A stretch of 14,837 bases of DNA from Salpingoeca rosetta (taxonomy: Eukaryota; Opisthokonta; Choanoflagellata; Craspedida; Salpingoecidae). The stretch covers positions 410,683 through 425,519 of the forward strand of contig NW_004754931.1 of the NCBI RefSeq assembly GCF_000188695.1, written 5' to 3'. The translations under genes and the position numbers were made by a program. This document shows positions 1 through 12,326 of the stretch, one piece after another. The notes under the pieces are model-generated. The model did no database searches. It had not been told where the DNA came from and saw nothing but the letters and a program-made list of their open reading frames with translations. Numbering within the stretch: position 1 is the first letter of the stretch; each line of letters begins with the position of its first letter.

Positions 1-77
<77 letters not shown>

Positions 78-78
78 C
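1..78. repeat. (GT)n microsatellite with (GC)n tail, in an IWS1 intron
   Basis: The window opens inside an uninterrupted GT run to about 69, followed by alternating GC to 78. It lies upstream of the first visible IWS1 exon, so it is probably intronic. The apparent Cys-Val open frames here are repeat translations. Confidence 0.9.
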
Positions 79-205
79 GTCTTCTTGACGCCGCCACAGC
101 TTCATCGTCTACCAAGTGCAGTCCATGTTCCTTACTCGCTGCCCTCACCATGGTTATCACCCCCACCACCACCACCGCCGCCGCCGCCATCACCAACAGC
201 AGCAG

Positions 206-1024
206 GCGGCTGAGGAGGAGCGCCTTCGCCGCCGCATGCGCCGCGTCGGCCCCGCCCGCAGCCATCGCAGCGTCCAAGACACATCCGCCCTCCGCCCCGG
301 CGACAAGGGCTTCATCATCCGCGCCCGCGTGCCCCAGCCAGAGGGTCAGTCAACCGCGTGATGTGATGTGTGTGTGTGTGTGTGTGTGCGTGCGTCTAAT
401 CATCACACGAAGCATACTTCTCCGTCTTTTCCCTTGAGCTTGCTTCCCTCCCCGTTGGTCTTTGCTCACGGGACCTCGTTTCTATTCCTTGACCTCCCAT
501 CACCATCATTTCACTTGCACGACGCAGATCGCGACTACGTGATTCGACCAGAGAGCAAAGTCACCCAGGACTTTGATACAACTGCTAGGGTGCGTGTGTG
601 CGCCTGTGTGTGTGTGTGTGTGTCTGTGTGTGTCTGTGTCTGTCTGTGTCTGTCTGTGTGTGTGTGTGTGTCTGTGTCTGTGTGTGGAGGTATTCACGCT
701 CGCACCGGCGCTAACGCCATCGCCATCACCTGCACCACGACCATAGGCTGCGCGCTCGCAAGGGAGGATGGCGGACTTCAACCGCATGTTCAAGAGCCAG
801 AAGAACAAGTCAAAGTCCCGCAACGTGTCCGCTGTGCAGGTTCGTTTTGTGCGTGCTCCTCCTCGCGTTTGCACCACCACCACCACGCTTCATCCACATC
901 GTTGTTTCATCACACGCACCTGGCAACGTCGCTCACTTGCGTCCATCTCCCTGTGTACTCACGCGCTGCTCGTTTGGCTTTGACGCAGGTGAACATCACG
1001 GGCTCCTTCAGCGGTGGTAAATGA
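206..1024 (+). CDS. IWS1: IWS1/Spn1-like transcription elongation factor, C-terminal exons (5' partial)
   Basis: Four exons splice in phase: about 206-344, 528-589, 747-839 and 989-1024 (stop TGA 1022-1024), giving about 109 C-terminal residues. Donors are GTCAGT, GTGCGT and GTTCGT; acceptors end in CAG, TAG and CAG. The product contains SALRPGDKGF, IRARVPQPEDRDYVIRPES and, in the last exons, NRMFKSQKNKSKSRNVSAVQ followed by VNITGSFSGGK. This matches the order of the IWS1/Spn1 tail (a conserved RPG motif, then RARVP-x-P, a DYV-x-RP motif, a basic K/R-S-rich stretch and a short beta-type end). IWS1 family proteins bind Spt6 and RNA polymerase II in the nucleus and act in elongation and mRNA export. 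The conserved helical core domain lies upstream of the window. The first exon's start is uncertain: AG acceptors at 198-199, 201-202 and 204-205 are all in phase. The acceptor before 747 is weak; a donor shifted downstream with a start at 763 is an alternative. Confidence 0.8.
590..686. repeat. Imperfect (GT)n/(TC-TG)n tract in IWS1 intron
   Basis: The intron between the exons at 528-589 and 747-839 begins GTGCGTGTGTG and passes directly into a GT-rich tract interrupted by TCTG units. The repeat thus starts within a few bases of the 5' splice site. Confidence 0.8.
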
Positions 1025-1137
1025 CGTGTACACGAGGAACAGGGCAGCATCCTTTCTCACCACAGCTGGCTGCTTAGCTCTCCTTGAATGTGTTGTGATG
1101 TGAATGTGTGCGTGTGTGCGGGGGGGGTGAGGTGTGG

Positions 1138-1149
1138 TGATGATGGTGG

Positions 1150-1217
<68 letters not shown>

Positions 1218-1234
1218 TGTGTGTGTGTGTGTGT
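1138..1234. repeat. (GAT)n trinucleotide repeat followed by (GT)n
   Basis: About 24 GAT/ATG units run from about 1149 to 1216, then a short GT run to 1234. The tract lies in the presumed 3' UTR of IWS1, between the stop at 1022-1024 and the AATAAA at 1266-1271. Confidence 0.9.
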
Positions 1235-1265
1235 TTCACTGCGCTGTTCTTTCTTGCGGCGTCAG

Positions 1266-1271
1266 AATAAA
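1266..1271 (+). terminator. Polyadenylation signal AATAAA, IWS1
   Basis: A canonical AATAAA lies 242 bases after the IWS1 stop codon on the same strand, a normal position for a 3' UTR end. No other AATAAA was seen between the stop codon and here. Confidence 0.6.
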
Positions 1272-1920
<649 letters not shown>

Positions 1921-4900
1921 TCACATGAGCACCTGCCCTTGAACAATGCGGTTCCACACATCGCTGTCGAAGGAGGTCAGTGGATTGGACCTCACGTCGA
2001 GGTTGCCTGTGATCACCTGCAGCCGCCCACGCTCGATTGTTGTCAAGCGGTTGTTGCTCAGGTCGACATTGCCCTCGACGCGTGTCACGCTTCCAAAATC
2101 AAACGTGGTCATGGAGTTGTACCCCAGAAGCACATCTGACGGCACTGAGGTGAGGGATTGTAGATCCAGCATTGTCAGCTGGCAGCTACGAAGGTCGATC
2201 ATACCAGAGACAGAGGTCAGCCTGCCAAAATCAACCCGCTTCAAGTTGAAGTTGGGCCATGCGATGGCATGGTTGAGCGAGGTGAGCTGCCCCAGATCAA
2301 TTGCAACAAGGTTTTGGTTCTCAGAAGGCCTTTTCCCAAGCTGCAGCCTGCCTTTGATGGAAGAAATGAGCTGGAGGTCAATGGTGGAAAACCTGTTGCC
2401 CCTCAAGTCAAGATCTCCACCGATGCTCTGCAGTGGGCCAAAGTCAACATTGTACAGGCTCTGGTACTTCAGGGACAGGCTGCCGCCAAGCTGCGTGAGG
2501 CCGGCGAAGGCCAGCCTCGACTGATAAGCTGTCACGTTAAGGGACGAGTCCATGGCAGCGCCGCTGTTGAACTGGATCGTGACTGGCAGGTGTTCCGTGG
2601 TACCGCATCTCAGTTCCCCGCGCAAGTGCTGCAAATTGCGCAGAAGAATATGGGTGATCTGATTTGCTTGGAGGTTCAGGGTTCCGCCCACATGTGTCAC
2701 GCGTTGGATGTCAAACGCCGTCAGGTCGTTGTAATACAGTTCAATGTTGCCTTCCACCCTCGTCAGCTCACCAAAGTCCACGTGCGTGAGCTGGGCGTTA
2801 ACAAAACTCAGGTCCTGCGAGAGCGTCGTTAACCTGCCCATGCGCAACTCTTTCAACTTCGATAAGCCATCAAAATTAATGGCACCGCCCAGCTCCTGGA
2901 GGCTCCCGAGGTCAATGCTGGTCAGCTCGCGGTTGTACCTAAGGTTGAGGCCGCCGCCCACAGACGTGACGTTGGCAAGCGTAATTTCCGTGAAATCGTT
3001 GAACGACAGATCCATGTCACCCTTGACAGTGTGCAGGTCACCAAAGTCAAATCGCGTGAGACCGTTGTCGTGCAGGTCCAGACTGCCGGAAACAGTGGCC
3101 AGACCTCGTATCCCACATGACGGCTGGTTGTAACCGTAGCTGAGCGTGAGATCTGACCTCAATGTCCTGCCCGCATCAAAGTGGATGACAGACAGGGGAT
3201 TGCCCCGAACATTGACGCTACGAATGTGCTCGATGCTGCCCAAATTCAGGAACGTCAATCGGTTGTTCTGCAGGGCCAGGGAAGTGGCCACCACCTTCAG
3301 GCCACTCAAATCAAGGGAGGTCAGCTGATTGCCACGCAGGTCAATCTGCCCAGCAACGGAGGTCACGTCGCCAATGTCAAAGTGCGTCAGCCTGCCATGC
3401 ACTGTCAGCGACGACGCCAGCAGTGTTAGGCCTCCCAGGTTTACGACTGCCAAGTGCGGGGTGGTGCCCAGGGCAATGTGGCCACCAATGGATGAAACGC
3501 TTCCAAAGTCCAGTGTGGTCAGCCGGTTGTTGCCAGTTAAGTCCAATACTCCGCCAATGCGAATGATTGAGGAGAATTTGAGGCTGTCAAGGCCACTGTG
3601 GTCAAGAACCACATCACCCTGCACGGTTCTGAGGGTTCCACGAACGTCAAGAGTCGACAGCTGGTTGTAGCTGAGTGTCAACGTGCCAAACATGGTCGTT
3701 GGGCCTTCAATGTTCACAGACGTCAGCCTGTTCGCGCTGAGCACCAGCCCTTTGATGGTTGTCATGTTTCCAAAGTGAAGGCTCTCAAGGGTTCGGAAGG
3801 CATTGTCTCGCAAATCAATCTCGCCGCCAATGGATTGAACGTTTCCAAAGTCGCACGATGTTAGCTTGTTGTGACTCAGGTCAACACGCCCAGCAATAGT
3901 GAGCGCATTATTGAAGTTCATCACGGACAGTTGGTTGTGACTCAGGTCAACACGCCCAGCAACAGTGCGGACGTTGCGAAGGTCCACCGTCCCCAGCTGG
4001 TTGTTGCTCAGGTCAACGCCGCCGCTGATGGCTGTGACAGCACCAAAGGAGATGGTTGTCAACATGTTGCCGCTCACGTCGATCTGCGAAATGTTTGCTA
4101 GTTGCGCCAGGTCAAGCTGTGTGAGGCGAGCATGCACAGTCAGGGAGCCGCTGATGGTCTTGACGTTGCCCAGATCCAAGGCGGCAAGGTGGGGGTTGTC
4201 GGACAGGCGCAGGTGGCCGCCAATCTGGGTGACGGCACCCAAGTCAACGGCAGTCAGCCGGTTGCTCATCGCGTCGAGATCACCGCCAATGACCTGGAGG
4301 CGATCACCAAAGCTGAGAGACGTCAGCAGGTTGTTGCTGACACTCACACGGCCGCCAACTTCGCGAATCTTGCCAAAGCTGATCTGCCTGAGTTGGTTGT
4401 TGCGCAAGTCAATGCTGTCCTGCACGTGCTTGACAGCGCCAAAATCCAGGGATGTGATGATGTTGTTGCCCAAGTAGATGGCGCCGATTTTCTTGACGTT
4501 CTGGAAGTTGACTATGGAGAGGCGGTTGTAGTTGAGGTCCAGAGCGCCATCAATGGATTTAGCCTTGCCAAAGTCGATGAGCTCAATCATACCACCCGAG
4601 CCACGCACATCGCCGCCAATGGAGCGTATTGAGCCAAAGTGCACCTGGGTCTGCGCGCTGCTCAAGGATACGACATCCGTGACCTTGTGCAGGCTGTAGA
4701 ATTCGGGACAGCAGCACTCAATAACGTTGGATGCCTTGGTGTAGGACATGTCACGGAACTGTTGACGTGTAAAGGGGTCTGAGCAGTCCAGAGGGTGGCC
4801 AGGGCCAGACGAGGATGACGAGGACGAGGTGATACCCACAGGGATACCAATCACAAGTGCCAAGATGCAGATGGCACCGATAGCCGCCAGCACAAGGCGG

Positions 4901-5124
4901 TTCCTGCTGTACGTTGGACCAACAGCAGCGGACGGCCGAAATGCGTGCAATCCAACGGCACGCGGAGTGGCGATGGTGGCGTCCGCGTGCTCATTGTCTG
5001 CTGACTCCACGAGTGCGTCTGTGTCCGTCTCTCCAAAGTGGCCAACATTCCACATTGGTTGGGTGGATGCTGTTGCGCTGGGCGCAGACACATCTGGCAT
5101 CGTCGCAGGACCCCGAGCAGGTGG
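1921..5124 (-). CDS. Large LRR type II membrane protein, main exon
   Basis: From the ATG at 5098-5100 this exon encodes 1059 residues; reading is open in frame to a CAG acceptor just before 5124, so the exon probably adds 8 residues and joins upstream exons. Residues 1-67 are polar and probably cytoplasmic. Residues 68-91 form one hydrophobic segment (LVLAAIGAICILALVIGIPV). A Ser-rich linker and a short Cys cluster (C106, C129-C131) follow. From about 150 to 1045 there are roughly 40 repeats of 21-22 residues with the pattern IGGxIDLxxNxLTxLDFGxV, a leucine-rich-repeat type recalling receptor-L/Ecm33-like arrays. There is no second membrane span. Sequons at N336, N445, N710 and N855 suit an extracellular face. 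It is likely a type II surface protein with a long LRR ectodomain, perhaps for adhesion or ligand binding; the function is not recognised. Confidence 0.85.
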   Translation of the reverse strand, partial: PPARGPATMPDVSAPSATASTQPMWNVGHFGETDTDALVESADNEHADATIATPRAVGLHAFRPSAAVGPTYSRNRLVLAAIGAICILALVIGIPVGITSSSSSSSGPGHPLDCSDPFTRQQFRDMSYTKASNVIECCCPEFYSLHKVTDVVSLSSAQTQVHFGSIRSIGGDVRGSGGMIELIDFGKAKSIDGALDLNYNRLSIVNFQNVKKIGAIYLGNNIITSLDFGAVKHVQDSIDLRNNQLRQISFGKIREVGGRVSVSNNLLTSLSFGDRLQVIGGDLDAMSNRLTAVDLGAVTQIGGHLRLSDNPHLAALDLGNVKTISGSLTVHARLTQLDLAQLANISQIDVSGNMLTTISFGAVTAISGGVDLSNNQLGTVDLRNVRTVAGRVDLSHNQLSVMNFNNALTIAGRVDLSHNKLTSCDFGNVQSIGGEIDLRDNAFRTLESLHFGNMTTIKGLVLSANRLTSVNIEGPTTMFGTLTLSYNQLSTLDVRGTLRTVQGDVVLDHSGLDSLKFSSIIRIGGVLDLTGNNRLTTLDFGSVSSIGGHIALGTTPHLAVVNLGGLTLLASSLTVHGRLTHFDIGDVTSVAGQIDLRGNQLTSLDLSGLKVVATSLALQNNRLTFLNLGSIEHIRSVNVRGNPLSVIHFDAGRTLRSDLTLSYGYNQPSCGIRGLATVSGSLDLHDNGLTRFDFGDLHTVKGDMDLSFNDFTEITLANVTSVGGGLNLRYNRELTSIDLGSLQELGGAINFDGLSKLKELRMGRLTTLSQDLSFVNAQLTHVDFGELTRVEGNIELYYNDLTAFDIQRVTHVGGTLNLQANQITHILLRNLQHLRGELRCGTTEHLPVTIQFNSGAAMDSSLNVTAYQSRLAFAGLTQLGGSLSLKYQSLYNVDFGPLQSIGGDLDLRGNRFSTIDLQLISSIKGRLQLGKRPSENQNLVAIDLGQLTSLNHAIAWPNFNLKRVDFGRLTSVSGMIDLRSCQLTMLDLQSLTSVPSDVLLGYNSMTTFDFGSVTRVEGNVDLSNNRLTTIERGRLQVITGNLDVRSNPLTSFDSDVWNRIVQGQVLM

Positions 5125-5125
5125 C

Positions 5126-5146
5126 TGTGTGTGTGTGTGTGCGTGC

Positions 5147-5241
<95 letters not shown>

Positions 5242-5280
5242 TGCGTGCGTGTGAGTTTGTGTGTGTGTGTGTGAGTTTGT
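5126..5280. repeat. (GT)n/(GCGT)n microsatellite abutting the LRR exon acceptor
   Basis: The plus strand reads GT and GCGT units. On the minus (sense) strand it is (CA)n, and the last unit supplies the CAG of the acceptor in front of 5124. The whole tract lies in the proposed intron 5125-5499. Confidence 0.85.
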
Positions 5281-5499
5281 GTAAGCGAGGGGGAAGTGGA
5301 CGTAAATGACTTGGAAAGTGTGACATGTGATGTGAGCATGTTGTGCGAGCGCGCATGCTTGAGGTCAGAGAGCAAGAGAAAAGCAGTGTCAAGCATGAAC
5401 CCCCATGCAGCAGTACACCGCGAACGGCTGAAAGCAAGGGGCAAAGAGTGCTTGCAGCAGCAATAGCCTTGTAGCAGGCATGCTTTGGCTGCGGCTCAC

Positions 5500-5682
5500 C
5501 GTGGCAGTGGGAAGGTTTGCCGAAGCAGGATTCGGTGCAAACTGTTGCGCGAACTCCACATCGCCGCTAATGTGGCGGGGCTGCCCATCAAACACAAACG
5601 GTGCCTCCTCTGCAAACGAATTCCGTGTGGTCCCTTGGGCTCCAGGTGATGTGCTTGCTGTGACATCAGCGCTAGCTGCGGC
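5500..5682 (-). CDS. Probable internal exon upstream of the LRR exon
   Basis: A 61-codon open segment is bounded by a good acceptor (CCTAACAG before 5682) and a good donor (GTGAGC after 5500), both in phase 0. It encodes a polar stretch including EEAPFVFDGQPRHISGD and VEFAQQFAPNPASANLPTAT. It is in phase with the exon at 5975-6238 before it and with the LRR exon at 5124 after it, which would extend the cytoplasmic N terminus. A rival acceptor with a much better pyrimidine tract at 5428-5429 would instead give a 12-residue tail and stop at 5389. No known domain is recognised. Confidence 0.55.
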
Positions 5683-5844
5683 CTGTTAGGGTTGTGTTGG
5701 CCAGTGGCATCAATGTGTGTGATGAGCAAGAGGTAGTGAGGTAAGTGTGAGGTAGTGTTGTTGTGGGGGGGGGGAGTTGTTGTTGCACCGTGCAAAGGTA
5801 GAGGGGGAGCAGTCCACAACACGAGAGCACGGGAGAGAGCACGG

Positions 5845-5855
5845 GAGAGAGAGAG

Positions 5856-5916
<61 letters not shown>

Positions 5917-5942
5917 GTGTGTGTGTGTGTGAAAGAGAGAGA
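5845..5942. repeat. (GA)n-(GT)n-(GA)n compound microsatellite
   Basis: A GA run at about 5845-5858 passes to GT at about 5859-5930 and back to GA. It lies in the proposed intron 5683-5974 of the LRR gene; the sense strand reads CA. Confidence 0.85.
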
Positions 5943-5974
5943 AAGCCATACGTCGCGCTCGCTCGCGCACAAAC

Positions 5975-6238
5975 CGTGGTTCCGGTCGCGGTGGTGGCTG
6001 TTGAGTGGGGGTGTCCTTGTTCGACCAATTCAATGACAGAGTGCATCGGCTGCAGTTCTTGCTGCTGAGGCTGCTCCTCTTCAGAGTCGGCGTCAGCGCG
6101 AAGAAAGTGTGCAATGCCTGGCATTGTCGTCGTTGCTGTTGTTGTTCCCTGCTGGGTTGATGGAGACGAGCCGTTGTTGTTGTGGCTTCCGGCCCTCTTG
6201 TCACCACCAGGTTCCCCGTTGTCGGTGTTCCCGGACAT
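5975..6238 (-). CDS. Probable first coding exon of the LRR gene (or of a short separate gene)
   Basis: It starts at ATG 6236-6238 with A at -3 and runs 88 codons to a GTTTGT donor in phase 0. The product is acidic and low in complexity: Ser/Thr/Asn/Gln-rich at first, then PGIAHFLRADADSEEEQPQQ and MHSVIELVEQGHPHS. The coding frame ends where the intronic CA repeat begins. Spliced to 5500-5682 and 5124-1921 it gives a 1216-residue protein with the membrane segment starting near residue 225. Support is phase matching and composition, not similarity. Confidence 0.5.
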
Positions 6239-6808
6239 GGTTCAGCGGTATTGTGTGTGGCGGTGTGCTCTTGTGCTGCAGGCTGTTGTGACGCTGAAGG
6301 AAGGAAGGAAGGAAGGTAGGAAGGCTGGGCTAGGTTGTCCTGTTGTCCAGGTTCCTGCTCGATCGAGGTTGTGTTGAAGTGAGCCTTTGAGCTTTGAGTG
6401 TTGTCCTGCTACAGTCTTGCAGTTCTGCTGCGGCTGTGCGGCTGTGCTTGTGGTTTGATCTTCTTGTTCTGGTGTGCTTGGCGTCGCCCTGTTCCGTTGT
6501 CGTGGCTCAGCAGCTTCCTCGTTGTTCTTCTGCCGTGAGTGATGGGATGATTTGATGAAACAGACAAGGCCTTGAAGGTCTGTGAGAGAGAGAGAGAGCG
6601 AGAGAAGGAGAGAGAGTGTGTGTGTATGCAGAGGTGCAGTTGAAGTGCTTGCGTGCTTGCGAGCAACCATCAAACGACTGAGAAACGACCGAGGGGAAGT
6701 GGCCGCCAGTTGTGGAGATATCACACGATTTTTTGTTGGTGTGTGTGCCAAGTTTCTCAACCGATTACATGCTGTCGTTTGTTGATTCTGCTGTTGGCTG
6801 CGACGACG
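6239..6808. promoter_or_regulatory. Divergent promoter region between the LRR gene and the sulfotransferase gene
   Basis: The two start codons point away from each other and are 570 bases apart, so both promoters and 5' UTRs must lie here. Visible content is a GGAA tract at 6297-6324, a GA/GT tract at about 6582-6625 and an out-of-frame ATG at 6769-6771, 40 bases before the sulfotransferase ATG. No TATA box is clear. An open minus-strand frame crosses much of the region but has no family similarity and overlaps the sulfotransferase antisense. Confidence 0.5.
6297..6324. repeat. (GGAA)n short tandem repeat
   Basis: About five GGAA units followed by GGTAGGAAGG. The repeat unit is also the core of ETS-type binding sites; any regulatory role is inference only. 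Confidence 0.7.
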
Positions 6809-7909
6809 ATGGGGAAGCCTGTGTCGTTTGGGGAGGTGGCTGCGCTGATAGCGCTGGTGGCATCCATTGCGTGTCTGCTGTACGCGCACGCCAGCGTGTC
6901 TGTGGGCCTGGCGGCAATCGACGCCACGGCCGAACGGCTGGGCCTGCACGAGCTCCAGCAGGGCGCAGACGGGGTTGCAGGCCGCGGTGGCGACAGTGAT
7001 GGGCGGCGCAACTACGCTGGCGGCACGCAAGGGCATGGTGGCGCAGAGAGCAGAGGGATAAGAATAGACGACGCAGAGGACGTGCAGTATGGGGTGGTGC
7101 CGACGAAGAAGCTGGCGAAGCTCAAGTCCACCATGGCAAAGCGGCGAGGCAGCTCCGAAGCTGCCGCGCTGGCGCGCAAGGCCATTGCTGGCCGGTTCTG
7201 GGAGGAGGACAACATCTGCCTTCACTCGCACAAGCTGCTGCCCGGGTGCCCGTTCAATGGGCAGGTGCCGCTGCTGGTGACTGGCGTGGGCCGGAGTGGA
7301 ACGCACCACATCGCCAGTGCACTTCGCATGAAAGGGCTGGACATCTGCCACGAAGCCGTGTGCTCGCAAGGCAGCGTGTCGTGGACATACGCCGTGGTGG
7401 ACCCCGACCACTTCTACCCCTGGGAGGCAAGCAAGCGGCGCATCAACAACCAGCGGTTCCAGCAGGTCTTCCACGTGGTGCGGCATCCCCTGCGGTGTGT
7501 TGCCAGCCTCACGACGTTCACAGGCCTATCGTGGCGGTTCATTGGCAAGCACACGCCACAGGTGCCTGATTTGGCGACCATGCAGCCTGTGCTTCGGCGC
7601 GCCCTCATCCACTGGGTGACGTGGAACCGGATGGTGGAGGTGTATGCCGACCGCCGCTTTCGCATGGAGGACACAATGCCTGCAGATGTGTGCCGCGCTG
7701 CAGGCTTTGAGGAGAACGTGTGCAGCAAGCGAATCAACCGCGCCGCGCGGGCGAAGCGGCACCACACCACGGTGACCTGGGAAGACCTGTATCGGGTTGA
7801 CGCGGAGTTTACGCGGGCAGCCATGCGACTCGCACACAAGTACGGCTATGAGGACGCACGCCACGTGGTGGCTGGTGATGACGACGACGCCGGTGATGAC
7901 GAGCAATGA
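6809..7909 (+). CDS. Membrane-anchored sulfotransferase (carbohydrate sulfotransferase-like)
   Basis: A 366-residue product starts at ATG 6809 (A at -3, G at +4) and ends at TGA 7907-7909 in one exon. Residues about 9-31 form a signal anchor, giving the type II topology usual for Golgi glycan-modifying enzymes. [10 protein letters not shown] (158-167) fits the 5'-phosphosulfate-binding loop that contacts [19 protein letters not shown] (220-234) fits the 3'-phosphate-binding motif R-x7-S (R225 and S233). The C terminus is an acidic DDDDAGDDE tail. Expected role: transfer of sulfate from PAPS to a glycan or protein in the secretory pathway; the acceptor cannot be told. The frame extends upstream of 6809 to 6653, but those codons lack a signal-anchor pattern at the right place and 6809 has the best start context. 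It is divergent to the LRR gene and convergent with the myotubularin gene. Confidence 0.85.
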   Translation: MGKPVSFGEVAALIALVASIACLLYAHASVSVGLAAIDATAERLGLHELQQGADGVAGRGGDSDGRRNYAGGTQGHGGAESRGIRIDDAEDVQYGVVPTKKLAKLKSTMAKRRGSSEAAALARKAIAGRFWEEDNICLHSHKLLPGCPFNGQVPLLVTGVGRSGTHHIASALRMKGLDICHEAVCSQGSVSWTYAVVDPDHFYPWEASKRRINNQRFQQVFHVVRHPLRCVASLTTFTGLSWRFIGKHTPQVPDLATMQPVLRRALIHWVTWNRMVEVYADRRFRMEDTMPADVCRAAGFEENVCSKRINRAARAKRHHTTVTWEDLYRVDAEFTRAAMRLAHKYGYEDARHVVAGDDDDAGDDEQ

Positions 7910-7998
7910 TACCCGTGGTTGACGGCGTGTGTGTGTGTGTGTGTGCATGTGTGTGTGGTTGGTCGGTGGTGGTGGTGGTGGGTGGGGGGGGCGGGTTG

Positions 7999-8035
<37 letters not shown>

Positions 8036-8553
8036 ACATATGCGCGCGTGTGTGGTTGGTTGGGGGAGGGTTGCATGTGTGTGCGCGTGTGTACATGTGC
8101 GTGTGTGTGCGAACATGTGTGTGTGTGTGTGCGAACATATGCGCGCATGTGTGCGGTTTCAGTTCAGAGTATGGCTAGAGTGTGCATATGGTGTTTTGTG
8201 GACGTGCCGTTGCGTGAAATGGCACATGCGTGCGCACGCTCGTGCGTGTACTGATAACGGATTCTCTACTCTCCCAACATGACCGCAAGTTGGACTCTCA
8301 AAGAATACACGAACGATTACACACGAAACGAACAGAGATCAAGGCGATGCGCATGGCAGAGCGAACAAAGAGTTGACGCGCATGAGGAACGCAAACGAAG
8401 ATGAAAGCTGCCACATCTTCACCACTGCTCGAGCAAACTCCGCGGTGGCTCGCGCATGCCAAACACAAACGCCTGGCAAAGCACCGAAGAAGGGTGACGA
8501 GAGAAGAACAAGGTTTGTGAGACCTTGTCGCTGCGCATATGTGCGTGCATGTA

Positions 8554-8637
<84 letters not shown>

Positions 8638-8677
8638 GGAGAAGTGATTATGGTGAGCAGCAAATGGGGATGGGGCC
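7910..8677. other. GT-rich spacer between convergent sulfotransferase and myotubularin genes
   Basis: Contains GT tracts at about 7926-8035 and 8070-8130 with the tetramer-rich units GCGCGTGTG, and the pure tract at 8556-8635. Between 8160 and 8550 the sequence is not repetitive, but no frame shows recognisable similarity. I looked here for the missing myotubularin C-terminal exons on the minus strand and did not see them. No AATAAA for the sulfotransferase was found. Confidence 0.6.
8556..8635. repeat. (GT)40 microsatellite
   Basis: An essentially uninterrupted GT run of about 80 bases, immediately downstream of the myotubularin stop on its antisense side (sense reads CA). Confidence 0.9.
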
Positions 8678-11903
<3,226 letters not shown>

Positions 11904-11977
11904 CACCTCTGTTGTCTTGGAAAACACACAACCATTTGATAAAAGCAAATTCTTCTACGTCAACATGTGCTCAAGTG

Positions 11978-12050
11978 GCACTTGTGGCGCAATGGATAGC
12001 GCTTTCGACTTCGGATCGAAGGGTTGCGGGTTCGAGTCCCGTCAAGTGTA
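11978..12050 (+). tRNA. tRNA-Arg (anticodon UCG)
   Basis: A full cloverleaf of 73 bases can be drawn. The acceptor stem GCACTTG pairs with CAAGTGT (G-U at the first pair), with discriminator A at 12050. The D stem is GCGC/GCGC with an 8-base loop. The anticodon stem TTCGA/TCGAA encloses CTTCGGA, with anticodon TCG at 12011-12013. The T stem GCGGG/CCCGT carries the loop TTCGAGT. There is no intron and no encoded CCA. The A box at 11985-11995 and B box GGTTCGAGTCC at 12029-12039 match RNA polymerase III promoters. It should read CGA codons, and other CGN codons by wobble or modification. Confidence 0.96.
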
Positions 12051-12055
12051 ACTGG

Positions 12056-12062
12056 TTTTTTT
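12056..12062 (+). terminator. RNA polymerase III terminator (T7)
   Basis: Seven T residues start five bases after the tRNA-Arg discriminator. A second T-rich run follows at 12069-12081. Confidence 0.9.
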
Positions 12063-12326
12063 GTTCTCTTTCTTTTTTTTTGGGCTAAGACACCACCAAG
12101 GAATGGATGTTGCATGCTCATGCTGGTGGTGCTGTTGTTGGAGACTTGTGTGTGTGCAGAGTGTGCTGTGTGTTGTGTGGAAGATTGTCTTGGCAAGAGG
12201 GAGTTGTGTGTGTTTACTTGAGTTGTGAAGCAAACAAGGATGTAGGATGAATGAACACTCCAACAGAAATAAACAGAGCAGAAGACAAGAATTGTCGACA
12301 ACGCAAAGTGGTGACGTGGCAGTGTT
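12063..12326. other. Spacer between tRNA-Arg and the retrotransposon
   Basis: No supported gene. Open frames here have no recognisable similarity and unstable composition. An AATAAA at 12266-12271 on plus has no gene to serve. If the LTR end is wrongly placed, some of this could be LTR. Confidence 0.5.

Noticed and set aside
2269..4632. Plus-strand open frames opposite the LRR exon
   Set aside because: They are shadows of a regular coding repeat with biased codon use. They repeat with the same period and lack start context or domains.
6653..6808. Upstream extension of the sulfotransferase start
   Set aside because: The first codons would place the membrane anchor internally and have a poor start context; the ATG at 6809 with A at -3 and G at +4 directly precedes a typical signal anchor.
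6242..7486. A 414-codon minus-strand frame opposite the sulfotransferase and through the divergent promoter
   Set aside because: Its composition is His/Gln/Ser-rich, with repeat translations and no recognisable domain; the opposite strand encodes PAPS-binding motifs.
7809..8178. Thr-His or Cys-Val repeat proteins from the GT tracts
   Set aside because: Direct translation of (GT)n/(CA)n; no conserved flanks and frames open on both strands.
8298..8520. Possible further exons of the myotubularin gene
   Set aside because: Minus-strand frames such as VSQTLFFSRHPSSVLCQ lack the NPLY region or a coiled coil, and no phase-compatible splice sites stand out.
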